Part shown: positions 9,399-18,425 of the stretch, piece after piece
How positions within the stretch are numbered: the stretch's first letter is position 1
Layout of the letters: each line of letters starts with the position of its first letter
Assembly (NCBI GenBank): GCA_031317595.1
Contig: JANCMB010000001.1
Coordinates: 1,854,971-1,918,970 of the forward strand
Reading direction: 5' to 3'
DNA from: Glutamicibacter sp. PS
GTDB lineage: Bacteria; Actinomycetota; Actinomycetes; Actinomycetales; Micrococcaceae
DNA length: 64,000 nt
Notes under the pieces: model-generated
Told to the model about the DNA's origin: nothing
Databases searched by the model: none
The model's input: the letters and a program-made list of their open reading frames with translations, nothing else
Position numbers and translations under genes: made by a program

Positions 9399-10028
9399 AT
9401 GACTACTGCACCGCGATTGCTTTTGGCCTCGGCCTCCTGGGGCCGGAAGAAGATCCTCTCCGAGGCCGGCTTAGACTTCGGCACACAGGTATCGAGTGTG
9501 GACGAAGACCTAGTACTGGCCGAGGCAGAAGCAACGCACGGGTCACGAAGCCCCGCACAAACCGCGCTGCTACTCGCTCGAGCAAAGGCCGAGAATGTTG
9601 CGTCCCACGAGCATCCGGCCGGAACCCTGGTGCTCGGATGCGATTCGGTATTTGAGCTCAATGGGATGGCTTACGGCAAACCACACACCACGGCGGTCGC
9701 ACGTGAACGCTGGCATCAGCTCTCGGGCGCCACCGGCATCCTGCACTCGGGGCACTGGCTGATCGACGTTAGCAACCCGCAGGAAGCCCGTGGAGAGGTC
9801 TCCTCAACGATCGTGCACTTTGCCACGGTCTCCCCGGCCGAGATCGAGGCCTATGTGGCCAGCGGTGAACCGCTGCCCTGCGCGGGGGCTTTCACCATTG
9901 ACGGCCTCGCTTCGGCCTTCATTCACTCGATTGAAGGCAACTACCAAAATGTGGTGGGACTAGATGTCTCGGTGCTGCGCAAGCTACTGGATCAAAATGG
10001 CACCGCCATTACCGAACTGTGGAAGTAA
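9399..10028 (+). CDS. Maf family nucleotide pyrophosphatase
   Basis: A 209-residue Maf-type nucleoside triphosphate pyrophosphatase, which hydrolyses non-canonical or modified NTPs in the cytosol. The N-terminal LLLASASWGRKKIL corresponds to the usual LASxSPxR motif, with Trp where Pro is common; the Arg and Lys that contact phosphate are kept. LVLGCDSVFELNG matches the family's acidic substrate motif, and LPCAGAFTIDGLASAF the C-terminal one. The ATG at 9399 lies five bases after the exporter stop, so maf is probably read from the TetR-exporter transcript as well as its own. An in-frame ATG at 9240 lies inside the exporter and is not needed. Confidence 0.9.
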   Translation: MTTAPRLLLASASWGRKKILSEAGLDFGTQVSSVDEDLVLAEAEATHGSRSPAQTALLLARAKAENVASHEHPAGTLVLGCDSVFELNGMAYGKPHTTAVARERWHQLSGATGILHSGHWLIDVSNPQEARGEVSSTIVHFATVSPAEIEAYVASGEPLPCAGAFTIDGLASAFIHSIEGNYQNVVGLDVSVLRKLLDQNGTAITELWK

Positions 10029-10300
10029 CACTCAAGAGGTCTGAGCTAAACAATATTCGACCGACCGCGTCCGGTGTCCAAGACCTGACGCACTAGCGAC
10101 AACGGCCCAGACAGATTACTCATGGCAACCTCCGCGCGCTAAGCGGCTAAGATTTCAAAGAAGTCTCGACAGGCTATGCCTTCTCAATCGCACCAGTAAG
10201 TGCCGCTAACGTACACGCTCGCATTTATCGACGGGCTGCCATGCGCTGGACACTTTTCATGACGAGGCGGATTACAGCTCGGGTAAAGCGCAATCAGGCG
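10029..10300. other. Intergenic region without clear features
   Basis: I see no convincing gene here. No strong hairpin terminator for maf is evident, and base composition is slightly more AT-rich than in the neighbouring genes. Short frames present have no recognisable protein character. Confidence 0.5.
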
Positions 10301-10534
10301 TCATCCCTCGCCATTTAGTGAAATCGGCTCGGAGTGTCCAAGATCGTGGCTCTGTAGCGGAAGTTGTTCGGAGAAAGCACGCAGGCGTACTCGGCGGACC
10401 CGACAGTCGGCGCAGCGAAGGTACTCGACAATTCCGTCCGCGGTACCGTGTCGAGATTCGATCATCCACTGGTGAGCAACTTCGCGGGGGTGCGCTGGTG
10501 GATCGGCGGGCTGGAGGCTGGTTTCACATGTCAT
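10301..10534 (-). CDS. Small zinc-ribbon-like hypothetical protein
   Basis: A 77-residue frame read from ATG 10534; an ATG at 10570 would add 12 residues but would overlap the divergent gene. The centre, HQWMIESRHGTADGIVEYLRC followed by ADCRVRRVRL, looks like a small actinobacterial protein type with a CxxC pair and a basic, aromatic pattern. This suggests a genuine, possibly metal-binding, protein. The tail after residue 50 has no recognisable character and may be degenerate. The start lies only 25 bases from the start of the divergent CGNR gene, so the two would share one short promoter region. No function can be assigned. Confidence 0.45.
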   Translation of the reverse strand: MTCETSLQPADPPAHPREVAHQWMIESRHGTADGIVEYLRCADCRVRRVRLRAFSEQLPLQSHDLGHSEPISLNGEG

Positions 10535-10559
10535 GAATTCAGCATGATGTAATGGCCTT

Positions 10560-11075
10560 ATGCATCTCAACCCTTACGGCGAGTACGCTGTGTTGCTCGC
10601 TGCATCACTAGCCAACGACTGGCCCGCCGATCGGGACGGCATCGAGGCTCGCACCCGCGAGGTCGGCATGACCATGCCCTTCCCACGATGCGCCGAGGAC
10701 CATGCTGAGACACGCAAGGTCATTGACGACTGGTTGCACATAGTGGATGCCACCTCGGATACTGCGCGCGCCGAGCTACTCAATATCCAGATGGCTCGGG
10801 CCGCCGCCTATCCGCGACTGGTTGACCACGACCAGGAAGGTTGGCATCTGCATTATCGCGATAACGGACAGCCATTGCCCCACGTATTACGCTCGGTCAT
10901 CAGTGTAGGCACGGCACTGCACCTCACCACACGCGGCATGCATCGACTACGACGTTGCGCAGCCGAACCGTGCACACATGTGGTCGTCGATGTGACGCGC
11001 AACGGTCGCCAACGTTTCTGCTCGGTTCGTTGTGCTAACCGTGCAGCGGTGCGCCGCCATCGGGCGCGCGGCTGA
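10560..11075 (+). CDS. CGNR zinc finger (ABATE domain) regulator
   Basis: A 171-residue protein of the ABATE plus CGNR zinc finger type, common in actinobacteria and thought to be a stress-linked transcription regulator. The N-terminal half (about 1-125) is the alpha-beta ABATE domain. The C-terminal finger is visible as RRCAAEPCTHVVVD, then RFCSVRCANRAAVRRHRAR. Two cysteine pairs are in place and the usual CGNR signature reads CANR. The ATG at 10560 follows a TGTAAT box by a few bases with no Shine-Dalgarno sequence, suggesting a leaderless mRNA. Target genes are unknown. Confidence 0.85.
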   Translation: MHLNPYGEYAVLLAASLANDWPADRDGIEARTREVGMTMPFPRCAEDHAETRKVIDDWLHIVDATSDTARAELLNIQMARAAAYPRLVDHDQEGWHLHYRDNGQPLPHVLRSVISVGTALHLTTRGMHRLRRCAAEPCTHVVVDVTRNGRQRFCSVRCANRAAVRRHRARG

Positions 11076-11245
11076 TTCTGTCGAACCAGTCACAAAACCG
11101 TCCCCGTACGGTAGTCCGCACTTTGTAGGAAACCTCCAAAGTTTTACACCCGTTAGCCCGAAAAGGGCCCGTTTGTACATTGATATCCCACAAAAACGAT
11201 AGGCTCAGGGATAGCAGTCCGTAATTTTTCGAAGGCAAGGTTCCG

Positions 11246-13021
11246 ATGAATCCATTGACGAAGGTGCTGGTCGCCAACCGCGGCGAGATCGCAGTACGAA
11301 TCATCCGTGCGGCACGCGACGAAGGCATCGAGTCCGTGGCAATCTACGCAGACTCCGACCGCGAGGCCCTACATGTGCGTCTAGCCGACGAGGCCTACGC
11401 CCTCGGCGGCACCACCGCCGGTGAGTCCTATCTCCGTATCGAAAAGATCCTCGATATTGCCGAACGCTCCGGTGCCGATGCGGTGCACCCCGGCTACGGC
11501 TTCCTCGCCGAAAATGCCGAGTTCGCCCAGCGTGTGATCGACGCCGGCCTCACCTGGATCGGCCCCTCCCCAGAGGCCATCGACAAGCTCGGCGACAAGG
11601 TGCAGGCTCGCCACATCGCTGAGAAGGTCGGCGCCCCGCTGGTGCCCGGCACCAAGGATCCGGTGGCCTCCGCCGACGAGGTCTACGCCTTCGCCGATGA
11701 GCATGGCCTCCCGATCGCGATCAAGGCCGCCTACGGTGGCGGTGGCCGCGGTATCAAGGTTGTCCGCGACCGCGCCGAAATCGGTGAACTTTACGAGTCC
11801 GCAGTACGCGAAGCCACGGCTGCATTCGGTCGCGGCGAGTGCTTCATCGAGCGTTTCTTGGACGCACCACGCCACGTGGAAACCCAATGCTTGGCCGATT
11901 CGGCCGGCAATGTCGTGGTGGTCTCCACTCGTGACTGCTCTCTGCAGCGCCGCAATCAGAAACTCGTTGAAGAAGCACCTGCCCCGTACTTGAGCGATGA
12001 GCAGGTCTCACGTCTCTACGAGGCTTCCAAGGCCATCTTGAAGGAAGCGAAGTACGTCGGGGCTGGCACCTGCGAATTCCTCGTTGGTCAGGATGGGGTT
12101 ATCTCGTTCCTAGAAGTCAACACGCGCTTGCAGGTTGAGCACCCGGTTTCCGAAGAAGTGACCGGACTGGATCTGGTGCGTGAACAGTTCCGCTTGGCCC
12201 GTGGTGAGCAGCTGGGGTACGACGACCCTGAGATCCGTGGGCATTCCTTTGAATTCCGCATCAACGGCGAAGATGCCGGCCGTGGGTTCATGCCCACCCC
12301 GGGCACCATCACGGCCATGAACACTCCTTCGGGCCCAGGCGTGCGCATCGATTCGGGGATTGAAGCCGGTGAAACCGTCTCAGGTAACTTCGACTCGATG
12401 ATCTCAAAACTCATCATCACCGGCCCCACCCGCGAGGTCGCCGCCCAGCGTGCCCGCCGCGCGTTGGAGGAGTTCACTATCGAGGGTATGCCCACCGTGC
12501 TGCCCTTCCACCGCGCCGTGATGAGCGACCCGGCGTTCATCCCTGAAGAGGGTCCATTCTCGGTACACACCCGCTGGATCGAAACCGAATTCTCCGCCGA
12601 TATCGCACCGTTCACCCCGACCGGTGCCGCGGATGCCGAGGAAGCCGAACGAACCGCGATCACCGTTGAAGTTGGCGGCAAGCGCCTCGAGGTGACCTTG
12701 CCGGCATCCCTCGGCCAGGTTTCCGAAGCTCTGGCTGCTAAGAACGGGGCCAAGAAGAAGCGCAAGAACACCCGCAAGGCAGGGGCCGCAGCCGGTGGCG
12801 GTAATGAGCTGCTCTCGCCAATGCAGGGCACCATCGTGAAGGTCGGTGTCGCCAATGGCGATGAGGTTGCCGAAGGTGATCTGATTGTGGTGCTGGAGGC
12901 CATGAAGATGGAACAGCCGATCACCGCGCATCGCGCGGGCGTCGTCGAAGGCCTTGAGGTCTCCCCCGGTGAGACGCTGTCCGCCGGCGCGGTCATCGCG
13001 ACGATCGCCGACGCTTCCTAG
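11246..13021 (+). CDS. Acetyl-/propionyl-CoA carboxylase alpha subunit (biotin carboxylase + BCCP)
   Basis: A 591-residue fused protein that carboxylates its own biotin with ATP and bicarbonate, for transfer to an acyl-CoA by a separate beta subunit. Residues 1-450 form the biotin carboxylase with the ATP-grasp loop [12 protein letters not shown] and the [16 protein letters not shown] active-site region. After an Ala/Lys-rich linker (about 495-520), the C-terminal 75 residues are the biotinyl domain, with the biotin Lys in EAMKMEQ near residue 554. This is the actinobacterial AccA3/BccA architecture. No carboxyltransferase gene is next to it, so the beta subunit is encoded elsewhere. A strong terminator follows. 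Confidence 0.95.
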   Translation: MNPLTKVLVANRGEIAVRIIRAARDEGIESVAIYADSDREALHVRLADEAYALGGTTAGESYLRIEKILDIAERSGADAVHPGYGFLAENAEFAQRVIDAGLTWIGPSPEAIDKLGDKVQARHIAEKVGAPLVPGTKDPVASADEVYAFADEHGLPIAIKAAYGGGGRGIKVVRDRAEIGELYESAVREATAAFGRGECFIERFLDAPRHVETQCLADSAGNVVVVSTRDCSLQRRNQKLVEEAPAPYLSDEQVSRLYEASKAILKEAKYVGAGTCEFLVGQDGVISFLEVNTRLQVEHPVSEEVTGLDLVREQFRLARGEQLGYDDPEIRGHSFEFRINGEDAGRGFMPTPGTITAMNTPSGPGVRIDSGIEAGETVSGNFDSMISKLIITGPTREVAAQRARRALEEFTIEGMPTVLPFHRAVMSDPAFIPEEGPFSVHTRWIETEFSADIAPFTPTGAADAEEAERTAITVEVGGKRLEVTLPASLGQVSEALAAKNGAKKKRKNTRKAGAAAGGGNELLSPMQGTIVKVGVANGDEVAEGDLIVVLEAMKMEQPITAHRAGVVEGLEVSPGETLSAGAVIATIADAS

Positions 13022-13032
13022 CACGTACCAGT

Positions 13033-13073
13033 CAGGTTGGGCCGGGCCGCTTCATGCGGCCCGGCCCAACCTG
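13033..13073 (+). terminator. Terminator after the biotin carboxylase gene
   Basis: A perfect 18-bp stem (13033-13050 with 13056-13073) with a TTCAT loop starts 11 bases after the stop codon. The T-run is weak, which is common in high-GC genomes. Confidence 0.8.
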
Positions 13074-13150
13074 TATCTGCACGAGGGTTCAGAGTTCATC
13101 CGTGGCGAACCGCTCTAGCGCCCGGGGCTACCAGCAACAAGGATGGGCTC

Positions 13151-14158
13151 ATGCGACTCCTCGTACTTGGCGGTACCGCCTGGCTCGGCTCCCAATTGGT
13201 TCAAACGGCCCTCGCACAGGGTCATCAGGTCACCTGTGTGGCGCGAGGTAGCACCATTCCCGAGGGCGCAGAACTCGTTAGGCTCGATCGAGACCAGGCA
13301 GACGCGCTGCATACGCTGGGCACCGCGCGGTGGGATGCGGTCCTCGATGTTTCCCGGCAACCCGGCCACGTACGCCGTGCGGCCCGCTACCTCGAACCCT
13401 ACGCCCGCCACTACTTATTTATCTCCTCGGGAAACGTCTATCGCGACCTCTCGGTGGCTGGAACTACCGAGAAGGCTCCGCTATTGCCGCCGCTGGAGGC
13501 GGACATCATGCAGAGCATGGAGGACTACGGCTCGGCCAAGGTCGCCTGCGAAGAGGCCATACTCGACCAGTTCACCGAACAACGGGCCACCATACTGCGT
13601 GCCGGGCTTATCGCGGGCCCCGCGGACCCGACCGACCGTACCAGCTATTGGCCCACCCGCATGCTCGATCCACACCGCCGCACCCCGGCAATTGTACCCG
13701 ACGCACTCGAGCAGGATGTCTCAATGATCGATGTGCGAGACCTAGCGGCTTGGGCCATCGATTTATTGGAAACGCAGACCAGCGGCATCTATAACGCCGC
13801 GGGAGAGCGTCATTCTTTCGCCGAACATCTACGTGTAGCGCGGTCCATGGCCGAGCATGCCCCGGCGCTGTGCCGCGCTCCGGAGACCTGGCTACACGAG
13901 CACGGCGTACAACAGTGGGCCGGGGCGCGGTCCTTACCGCTCTGGCTCACCGAAAATCATATGCAAGGCATGAACGCTATGGATAATTCACTGGCGGTGG
14001 CGGCAGGACTCTGCACTCGACCGCTCCAGGAAACTCTGCGTGATGCGGCAACCGAGCGTCTAGCCCGGCTGGCTTCCGACCCGTGGCGTTCAGGTCTGCA
14101 GCCGCATGAAGAGCAAGAACTTATCGCCGCACTGGCAACCACACGACCCGTGGGCTAA
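13151..14158 (+). CDS. NAD-dependent epimerase/dehydratase (extended SDR)
   Basis: A 335-residue extended short-chain dehydrogenase/reductase. The N-terminal Rossmann motif reads LVLGGTAWLG. The catalytic Tyr-Lys pair is in YGSAKVACEEAIL, with the upstream serine in LFISSGNVYRD. It resembles actinobacterial proteins annotated as NAD-dependent epimerase or isoflavone-reductase-like. The ATG at 13151 is preceded by an AAGGA site (13139-13143); the longer frame from 13037 would run through the terminator hairpin and is rejected. The gene is monocistronic. Substrate and direction of reaction are not predictable. Confidence 0.85.
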   Translation: MRLLVLGGTAWLGSQLVQTALAQGHQVTCVARGSTIPEGAELVRLDRDQADALHTLGTARWDAVLDVSRQPGHVRRAARYLEPYARHYLFISSGNVYRDLSVAGTTEKAPLLPPLEADIMQSMEDYGSAKVACEEAILDQFTEQRATILRAGLIAGPADPTDRTSYWPTRMLDPHRRTPAIVPDALEQDVSMIDVRDLAAWAIDLLETQTSGIYNAAGERHSFAEHLRVARSMAEHAPALCRAPETWLHEHGVQQWAGARSLPLWLTENHMQGMNAMDNSLAVAAGLCTRPLQETLRDAATERLARLASDPWRSGLQPHEEQELIAALATTRPVG

Positions 14159-14353
14159 GCGGCGCCGAGTCCCTTCCGCCTCGCTCGCCTGTTGCAAATA
14201 CGCACGCAACATTATTGGATACCGACTACACATTAACCGCTTCGGCGAGCTTTGCGGCACCAATTCTCCCAAAAGGCTCATCAATGGGCGCGGTTGGATA
14301 TAGTGCCGGTGATCCTTGGTACCGGTAAATCCGACGTTGGGTCGCTAACTAGC

Positions 14354-14394
14354 AAAAAACGACCGCGGGCACCGGAGTGATCTCCGGTGCCCGC
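14354..14394 (-). terminator. Rho-independent terminator of the MHS transporter gene
   Basis: A 13-bp GC-rich stem (14365-14377 with 14382-14394) with a 4-base loop. On the minus strand it is followed after five bases by six T residues (14354-14359). Confidence 0.85.
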
Positions 14395-14414
14395 GTTCAT
14401 TGAGAATGACTGAC

Positions 14415-15803
14415 TTAGTCGACGAAGTTCTCGATGTCGACATCCTTGGTGTCACGGGTCAAGACCAAGGCGCCGAGGGTCAGCAATGCGGCGATGGCGA
14501 GGTAGATACCCACGCCGACAGTGCTACCGCTTCCGGCGTTCCACAGCGCGATGGCCACGAAGGAGGCTGGAGCGGCGCCGATGACCGAGGACAGGTTGTA
14601 GGCAACGGCCGAGCCCGTGTAGCGCACATTCGAAGGGAACAGTTCGGGCAGGTAGGCGGCCATCGGACCAAAGGTCAGGCCCATGAGTGCGAAGCCAACG
14701 ATCAAACCGACCATGGCCGCAGCCTGGCCCGGACCGAAGAACAGGCTCCACGCGGCGCCGAATACCAAGATGCCGATGCTGACCCAGATCAGGAACTTGC
14801 GGCGGCCGTACTTCTCGGCCAATGGCCCGGAGACGACGGTGAAGATCCCGAAGAACACCACGCCAATAATCAACATGGTCAAGAAGACCGGACGCTCGAT
14901 ACCAAGACCTGGCACGAAGCTTGCGGCGTCGAAGGCCTTGCCCTTGGCTTCGGCGGCAGCTCGTGCGGCCTCAGCCGTTGCCGGGGCGGTGCCGTAGGTC
15001 AGGGTGAAGGAGGTCATCAGATAGAAGAGCACATAGGTGGCCAACATGATGAAGGTACCGGCCAGCACCGGACGCCAATGCTTCTGCATGGTGACCTTGA
15101 ACGGCGACTTCACGACCTTGTCTTGTGCCACGACCTTCTGGAAAGAGTTCGACTCAACGAGTTTCAGACGAACCCACAGGCCGATCAGAACCATAACGGC
15201 CGAGAACCAGAAGGGAACGCGCCAGCCCCAGGCGAGGAACTGCTCCGGGCTCAGACCGGTCTGCAGACCCACAAACATCAGGTTAGCGATGATGAAACCG
15301 GCGGGAGCCCCAAGCTGCGGGAAGGTGCCGTAGACCGCACGACGGTTCTTCGGCGCGTTTTCGGTGGCCAGCAAGGCGGCACCCGACCACTCGCCACCCA
15401 GCGCCAGACCCTGGGCAAAACGCAACAGCACCAACGCTAACGGTGCGAGGATGACCCAGAAACCCTGTGCCGGAGGCAGGAAGCCAATGAGGAAGGTCGC
15501 GATACCCATGGTCAGCAACGAGGCAACCAAGGTCCCCTTGCGGCCCAGCTTGTCGCCATAGTGGCCGAAGACGATGGAGCCCAGCGGCCGGGCCAGGAAG
15601 GCCACACCGAAGATGGCAAAGGAGGAGAGAATCGCGTTAATGGTGGACGCGTTGGGGAAAAACAGCGCCGGGAAAACCAACACCGATGCGGTGGCATAGG
15701 CATAGAAGTCGAAGAATTCGACGGTGGTGCCGATCATGCTGGCAAAGAGCACGCGTCCACGGGTGTTTTCCTTGGGCGCCGCCACCTGGCTTGGCTGAGA
15801 CAT
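14415..15803 (-). CDS. MFS transporter, metabolite:H+ symporter (MHS) type
   Basis: A 462-residue membrane protein with 12 predicted helices. The start, ASMIGTTVEFFDFYAYATA, and the loop HYGDKLGRKGTLV are typical of the MHS family (ShiA, ProP, KgtP relatives), proton-coupled importers of organic acids, shikimate or osmolytes. A hydrophilic segment at about residues 265-295 (AEAARAAAEAKGKAFDAASF) interrupts the second half and is longer than usual. The gene stands alone with its own terminator. The substrate cannot be determined from sequence. A long frame on the opposite strand is a composition shadow. Confidence 0.9.
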   Translation of the reverse strand: MSQPSQVAAPKENTRGRVLFASMIGTTVEFFDFYAYATASVLVFPALFFPNASTINAILSSFAIFGVAFLARPLGSIVFGHYGDKLGRKGTLVASLLTMGIATFLIGFLPPAQGFWVILAPLALVLLRFAQGLALGGEWSGAALLATENAPKNRRAVYGTFPQLGAPAGFIIANLMFVGLQTGLSPEQFLAWGWRVPFWFSAVMVLIGLWVRLKLVESNSFQKVVAQDKVVKSPFKVTMQKHWRPVLAGTFIMLATYVLFYLMTSFTLTYGTAPATAEAARAAAEAKGKAFDAASFVPGLGIERPVFLTMLIIGVVFFGIFTVVSGPLAEKYGRRKFLIWVSIGILVFGAAWSLFFGPGQAAAMVGLIVGFALMGLTFGPMAAYLPELFPSNVRYTGSAVAYNLSSVIGAAPASFVAIALWNAGSGSTVGVGIYLAIAALLTLGALVLTRDTKDVDIENFVD

Positions 15804-15997
15804 ATTCGTAAGCCCCTTGGGTTGCGGTCGGTGATGAACGATTTCATCCTAGACCCGGCCGGTCATATCGTGGACACTAGCGTCCAACATGTGAGATGAA
15901 TTCAACGGGATCTATCTCACATCATGATCGGCAGGCAACGCGCGATCGACGATACTTTCGCCTGACCTGACCTAACGCACCCGAGGCGGGTTAACGC

Positions 15998-16042
15998 CCA
16001 CGGGGCGGGTCCAACGCTTAACGCGTCGGACCCGTCCCGTGG
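15998..16042 (-). terminator. Hairpin terminator downstream of the LpdA-like gene
   Basis: A long GC-rich inverted repeat of about 20 bp (15998-16017 with 16023-16042, one mismatch and one wobble pair) lies 11 bases past the lpdA stop. The rest of the 15804-16053 gap carries the transporter promoter region. Confidence 0.7.
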
Positions 16043-16053
16043 AATCTCGGTGT

Positions 16054-17475
16054 CTAGCGGTGCCGGTGCAATCGGCGCGCGGCCTCTGACAGCGAACCGG
16101 CCAAGGAGGGGTAGACCGTAAAGGTCTCGGCGACATCGTCGACATGCAGACCGTTCTGCACGGCCAACGCCAGCGAGAAGATCAGTTCACTGGCGCGCGG
16201 TGCAACGACCACGCCGCCAATTACGGTACCCGAACCCTTGCGCGAGAGGATCTTGACGAACCCCTCTTCCATGTTCATCATCTTGGCGCGGGCGTTGCTG
16301 CCCAGATCCACCTTGACGATATTGGCCTGGTACTTACCCTCGGCCACTGCACGCTGGGACACACCGACGGTAGCGATTTCCGGGCTCGTGAAGATGTTGG
16401 AGGAAACTTCCTCAAGGTTGATCGGCTTCACCGAGTCACCCAGCAGGTGAGCCACGGCAATGCGGCCCTGCATGGCGGCTACCGAGGCCAGCGCGAAGAC
16501 ACCGGTGCAGTCGCCGGCCGCGTAAACGTTGTTGGCGGTGGTGCGCGAAACGCCATCGACCTTGATGTGACCGGATTCGGTCAAATGCACGCCGGCTTCC
16601 TCCAGGCCAATTCCCTCAGTGTTCGGGATCGAACCCACGGCCACCAAGCAGTGGCTTCCTTCGAGCACGCGACCATCGGCCAGGGTCACGAAAACGCGAT
16701 CGCCCTTGCGATCTACGGCCTCGGCACGTGCCTGGGCGACGACGTTCACGCCGTTGCGCTTGAACACGTCTTCGAGCACGGCCGCCGCGTCGGCGTCCTC
16801 ACCGGGAAGCACTCGGTCGCGTGAGGAGACGAGGGTGACCTTGGCCCCGAGGAGGTTATAGGCCGAAGCGAACTCGGCACCGGTCACACCGGAACCGATC
16901 ACAATCAGGTGCTCGGGCACCTCGTTCATGTTGTAAATCTGGGTCCAGTTGAAAATGCGCTCGCCATCGGGCTTGGCGGTGGACAGCTCGCGAGGGTGAG
17001 CACCGACAGACAAGAGCACCGCGTCGGCTTCCAGCACACGGGTGGAGCCATCGGCGGCGGTGACCTCAACGTGGTGGCGATCGATCAGACGGCCCTCGCC
17101 GATGACGATCTGCACGCCTGCGCGCTCTAGCCCATTACGAATATCGGCGGACTGTTCCTTGGCCAAGGCCAGCAGCCGTCGGTTAACCACCGAGAAATCG
17201 GTGACGGCGTTGTCCAGTCCGTCGACCTTGACTCCGAAGGATTCGGCGTGCTTGACCCGACGCACCGCATCGGCAGTGGCGATCAGGGTCTTCGAGGGCA
17301 CCACGTCGGTCAGTACCGCCGAACCACCCATACCGGCACGTTCCACGATGGTTACCTGGGCTCCCAGCTGGGCTGCTCCCATGGCGGCTTCGTAGCCACC
17401 GGGGCCGCCACCGAGAATCACTAAACGGGTTGCTTCATTCGTACGATCTGCGCTCACCCCACCATTCTCTACCAT
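16054..17475 (-). CDS. lpdA: NAD(P)H-quinone dehydrogenase, LpdA-like flavoprotein
   Basis: A 473-residue flavoprotein of the disulfide reductase fold: an FAD-binding GGGPGGYEAA motif near the N-terminus, an NAD(P) motif IGSGVTGAEFASAY near the middle, an FAD-binding YAAGDCTG motif, and a C-terminal dimer domain. The place where lipoamide dehydrogenases carry CxxxxC reads GGSAVLTDVVPSK, so both redox cysteines are missing. The same trait, in weaker form, marks mycobacterial LpdA (Rv3303c), which reduces quinones. A quinone reductase role is therefore more likely than lipoamide oxidation. ATG 17475 and GTG 17457 are both possible starts; neither has a clear ribosome site. It is divergent from the nucleoside phosphorylase gene. 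Confidence 0.85.
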   Translation of the reverse strand: MVENGGVSADRTNEATRLVILGGGPGGYEAAMGAAQLGAQVTIVERAGMGGSAVLTDVVPSKTLIATADAVRRVKHAESFGVKVDGLDNAVTDFSVVNRRLLALAKEQSADIRNGLERAGVQIVIGEGRLIDRHHVEVTAADGSTRVLEADAVLLSVGAHPRELSTAKPDGERIFNWTQIYNMNEVPEHLIVIGSGVTGAEFASAYNLLGAKVTLVSSRDRVLPGEDADAAAVLEDVFKRNGVNVVAQARAEAVDRKGDRVFVTLADGRVLEGSHCLVAVGSIPNTEGIGLEEAGVHLTESGHIKVDGVSRTTANNVYAAGDCTGVFALASVAAMQGRIAVAHLLGDSVKPINLEEVSSNIFTSPEIATVGVSQRAVAEGKYQANIVKVDLGSNARAKMMNMEEGFVKILSRKGSGTVIGGVVVAPRASELIFSLALAVQNGLHVDDVAETFTVYPSLAGSLSEAARRLHRHR

Positions 17476-17569
17476 GGGGTTGTGATTGCGCACATCCTGA
17501 GCGGGAAAAGCAAGCAATCACACGCTCGGTCACCTGACAAAGCCCCCGGGCGCGAGTACCGTATTGCTC

Positions 17570-18379
17570 GTGACTGATACTCAAGTTGACCCGCAGATTC
17601 TTGCCGACCAGGCAGCACGCTACATCGCCGAACAGACCGGCGTCGCCTCCCACGACATCGCCGTCGTGCTGGGCTCCGGCTGGGGGCAGGCAGCCGACCT
17701 CATCGGTGAGCGCACCCATGTGCTCGACGCAACCGATATCCCCGGTTTTCATGCCTCCGCCGTACCCGGACATAAGGGGCATATTTCCTCGATCCTCACC
17801 CCAGATGGCAAGCGCGTACTGGTCCTCGGCGCCCGCACCCACTTCTACGAGGGTCGCGGGGTCCGTGCCGTGGTACACCCGATCCGTACCGCCGCGGCGG
17901 CCGGCTGCACCAAATTGGTGCTGACCAACGGCTGTGGCGGGCTGAATCCCGCATGGGGCCCGGGCACCCCGGTGATGATCTCCGATCACATCAATCTGAC
18001 GGCCACGTCCCCGCTCGAGGGAGCAACCTTCGTCGACCTCACCGACCTGTACTCGCAGCGCCTTCGCGATATCGCACGGGAGATCGATCCGAGCCTCGAC
18101 GAGGGCGTGTATTGCCAGTTCACCGGCCCGCACTATGAGACCCCGGCCGAGGTGCAGATGGCTAAGCGTATCGGCGGTGACCTCGTGGGCATGTCTACCG
18201 CGCTCGAAGCCATTGCCGCGCGTCATGCCGGGATGGAAATCTTCGGCATCTCGCTGGTCACCAACCTGGCCGCGGGCATCAGCGAAACCCCGCTGAGCCA
18301 CGAAGAAGTGATCGAAGCCGGGCAGGCCGCCGGACCGCGCATTTCGAAGCTTCTGGCGCAGATCGTCGCCCGCTTCTAA
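17570..18379 (+). CDS. Purine-nucleoside phosphorylase
   Basis: A 269-residue trimeric-type purine nucleoside phosphorylase, which splits inosine or guanosine and their deoxy forms with phosphate into base and (deoxy)ribose 1-phosphate. Visible are the phosphate loop VVLGSGWGQ, HYETPAEVQ with the base-binding glutamate, and MSTALEAIAARHAGM. GTG at 17570 is the preferred start; a TTG at 17564 would add two residues. It heads an operon with a phosphosugar mutase and deoC. The three products together turn nucleosides into free bases plus central metabolites. Confidence 0.95.
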   Translation: MTDTQVDPQILADQAARYIAEQTGVASHDIAVVLGSGWGQAADLIGERTHVLDATDIPGFHASAVPGHKGHISSILTPDGKRVLVLGARTHFYEGRGVRAVVHPIRTAAAAGCTKLVLTNGCGGLNPAWGPGTPVMISDHINLTATSPLEGATFVDLTDLYSQRLRDIAREIDPSLDEGVYCQFTGPHYETPAEVQMAKRIGGDLVGMSTALEAIAARHAGMEIFGISLVTNLAAGISETPLSHEEVIEAGQAAGPRISKLLAQIVARF

Positions 18380-18425
18380 ACATAGCTCGCGCAGTTTCGA
18401 GACCAAACCTCCAGAGAAGAAGAGT

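Noticed and set aside
13037-13150. N-terminal extension of the SDR gene from 13037
   Set aside because: The extension would translate the terminator hairpin; a good ribosome site and a canonical Rossmann start support ATG 13151.
14400-15440. 346-codon frame on the plus strand opposite the MHS transporter gene
   Set aside because: Low-complexity Gly/Gln/Asp/His composition and exact antisense placement to a complete transporter gene mark it as a shadow.
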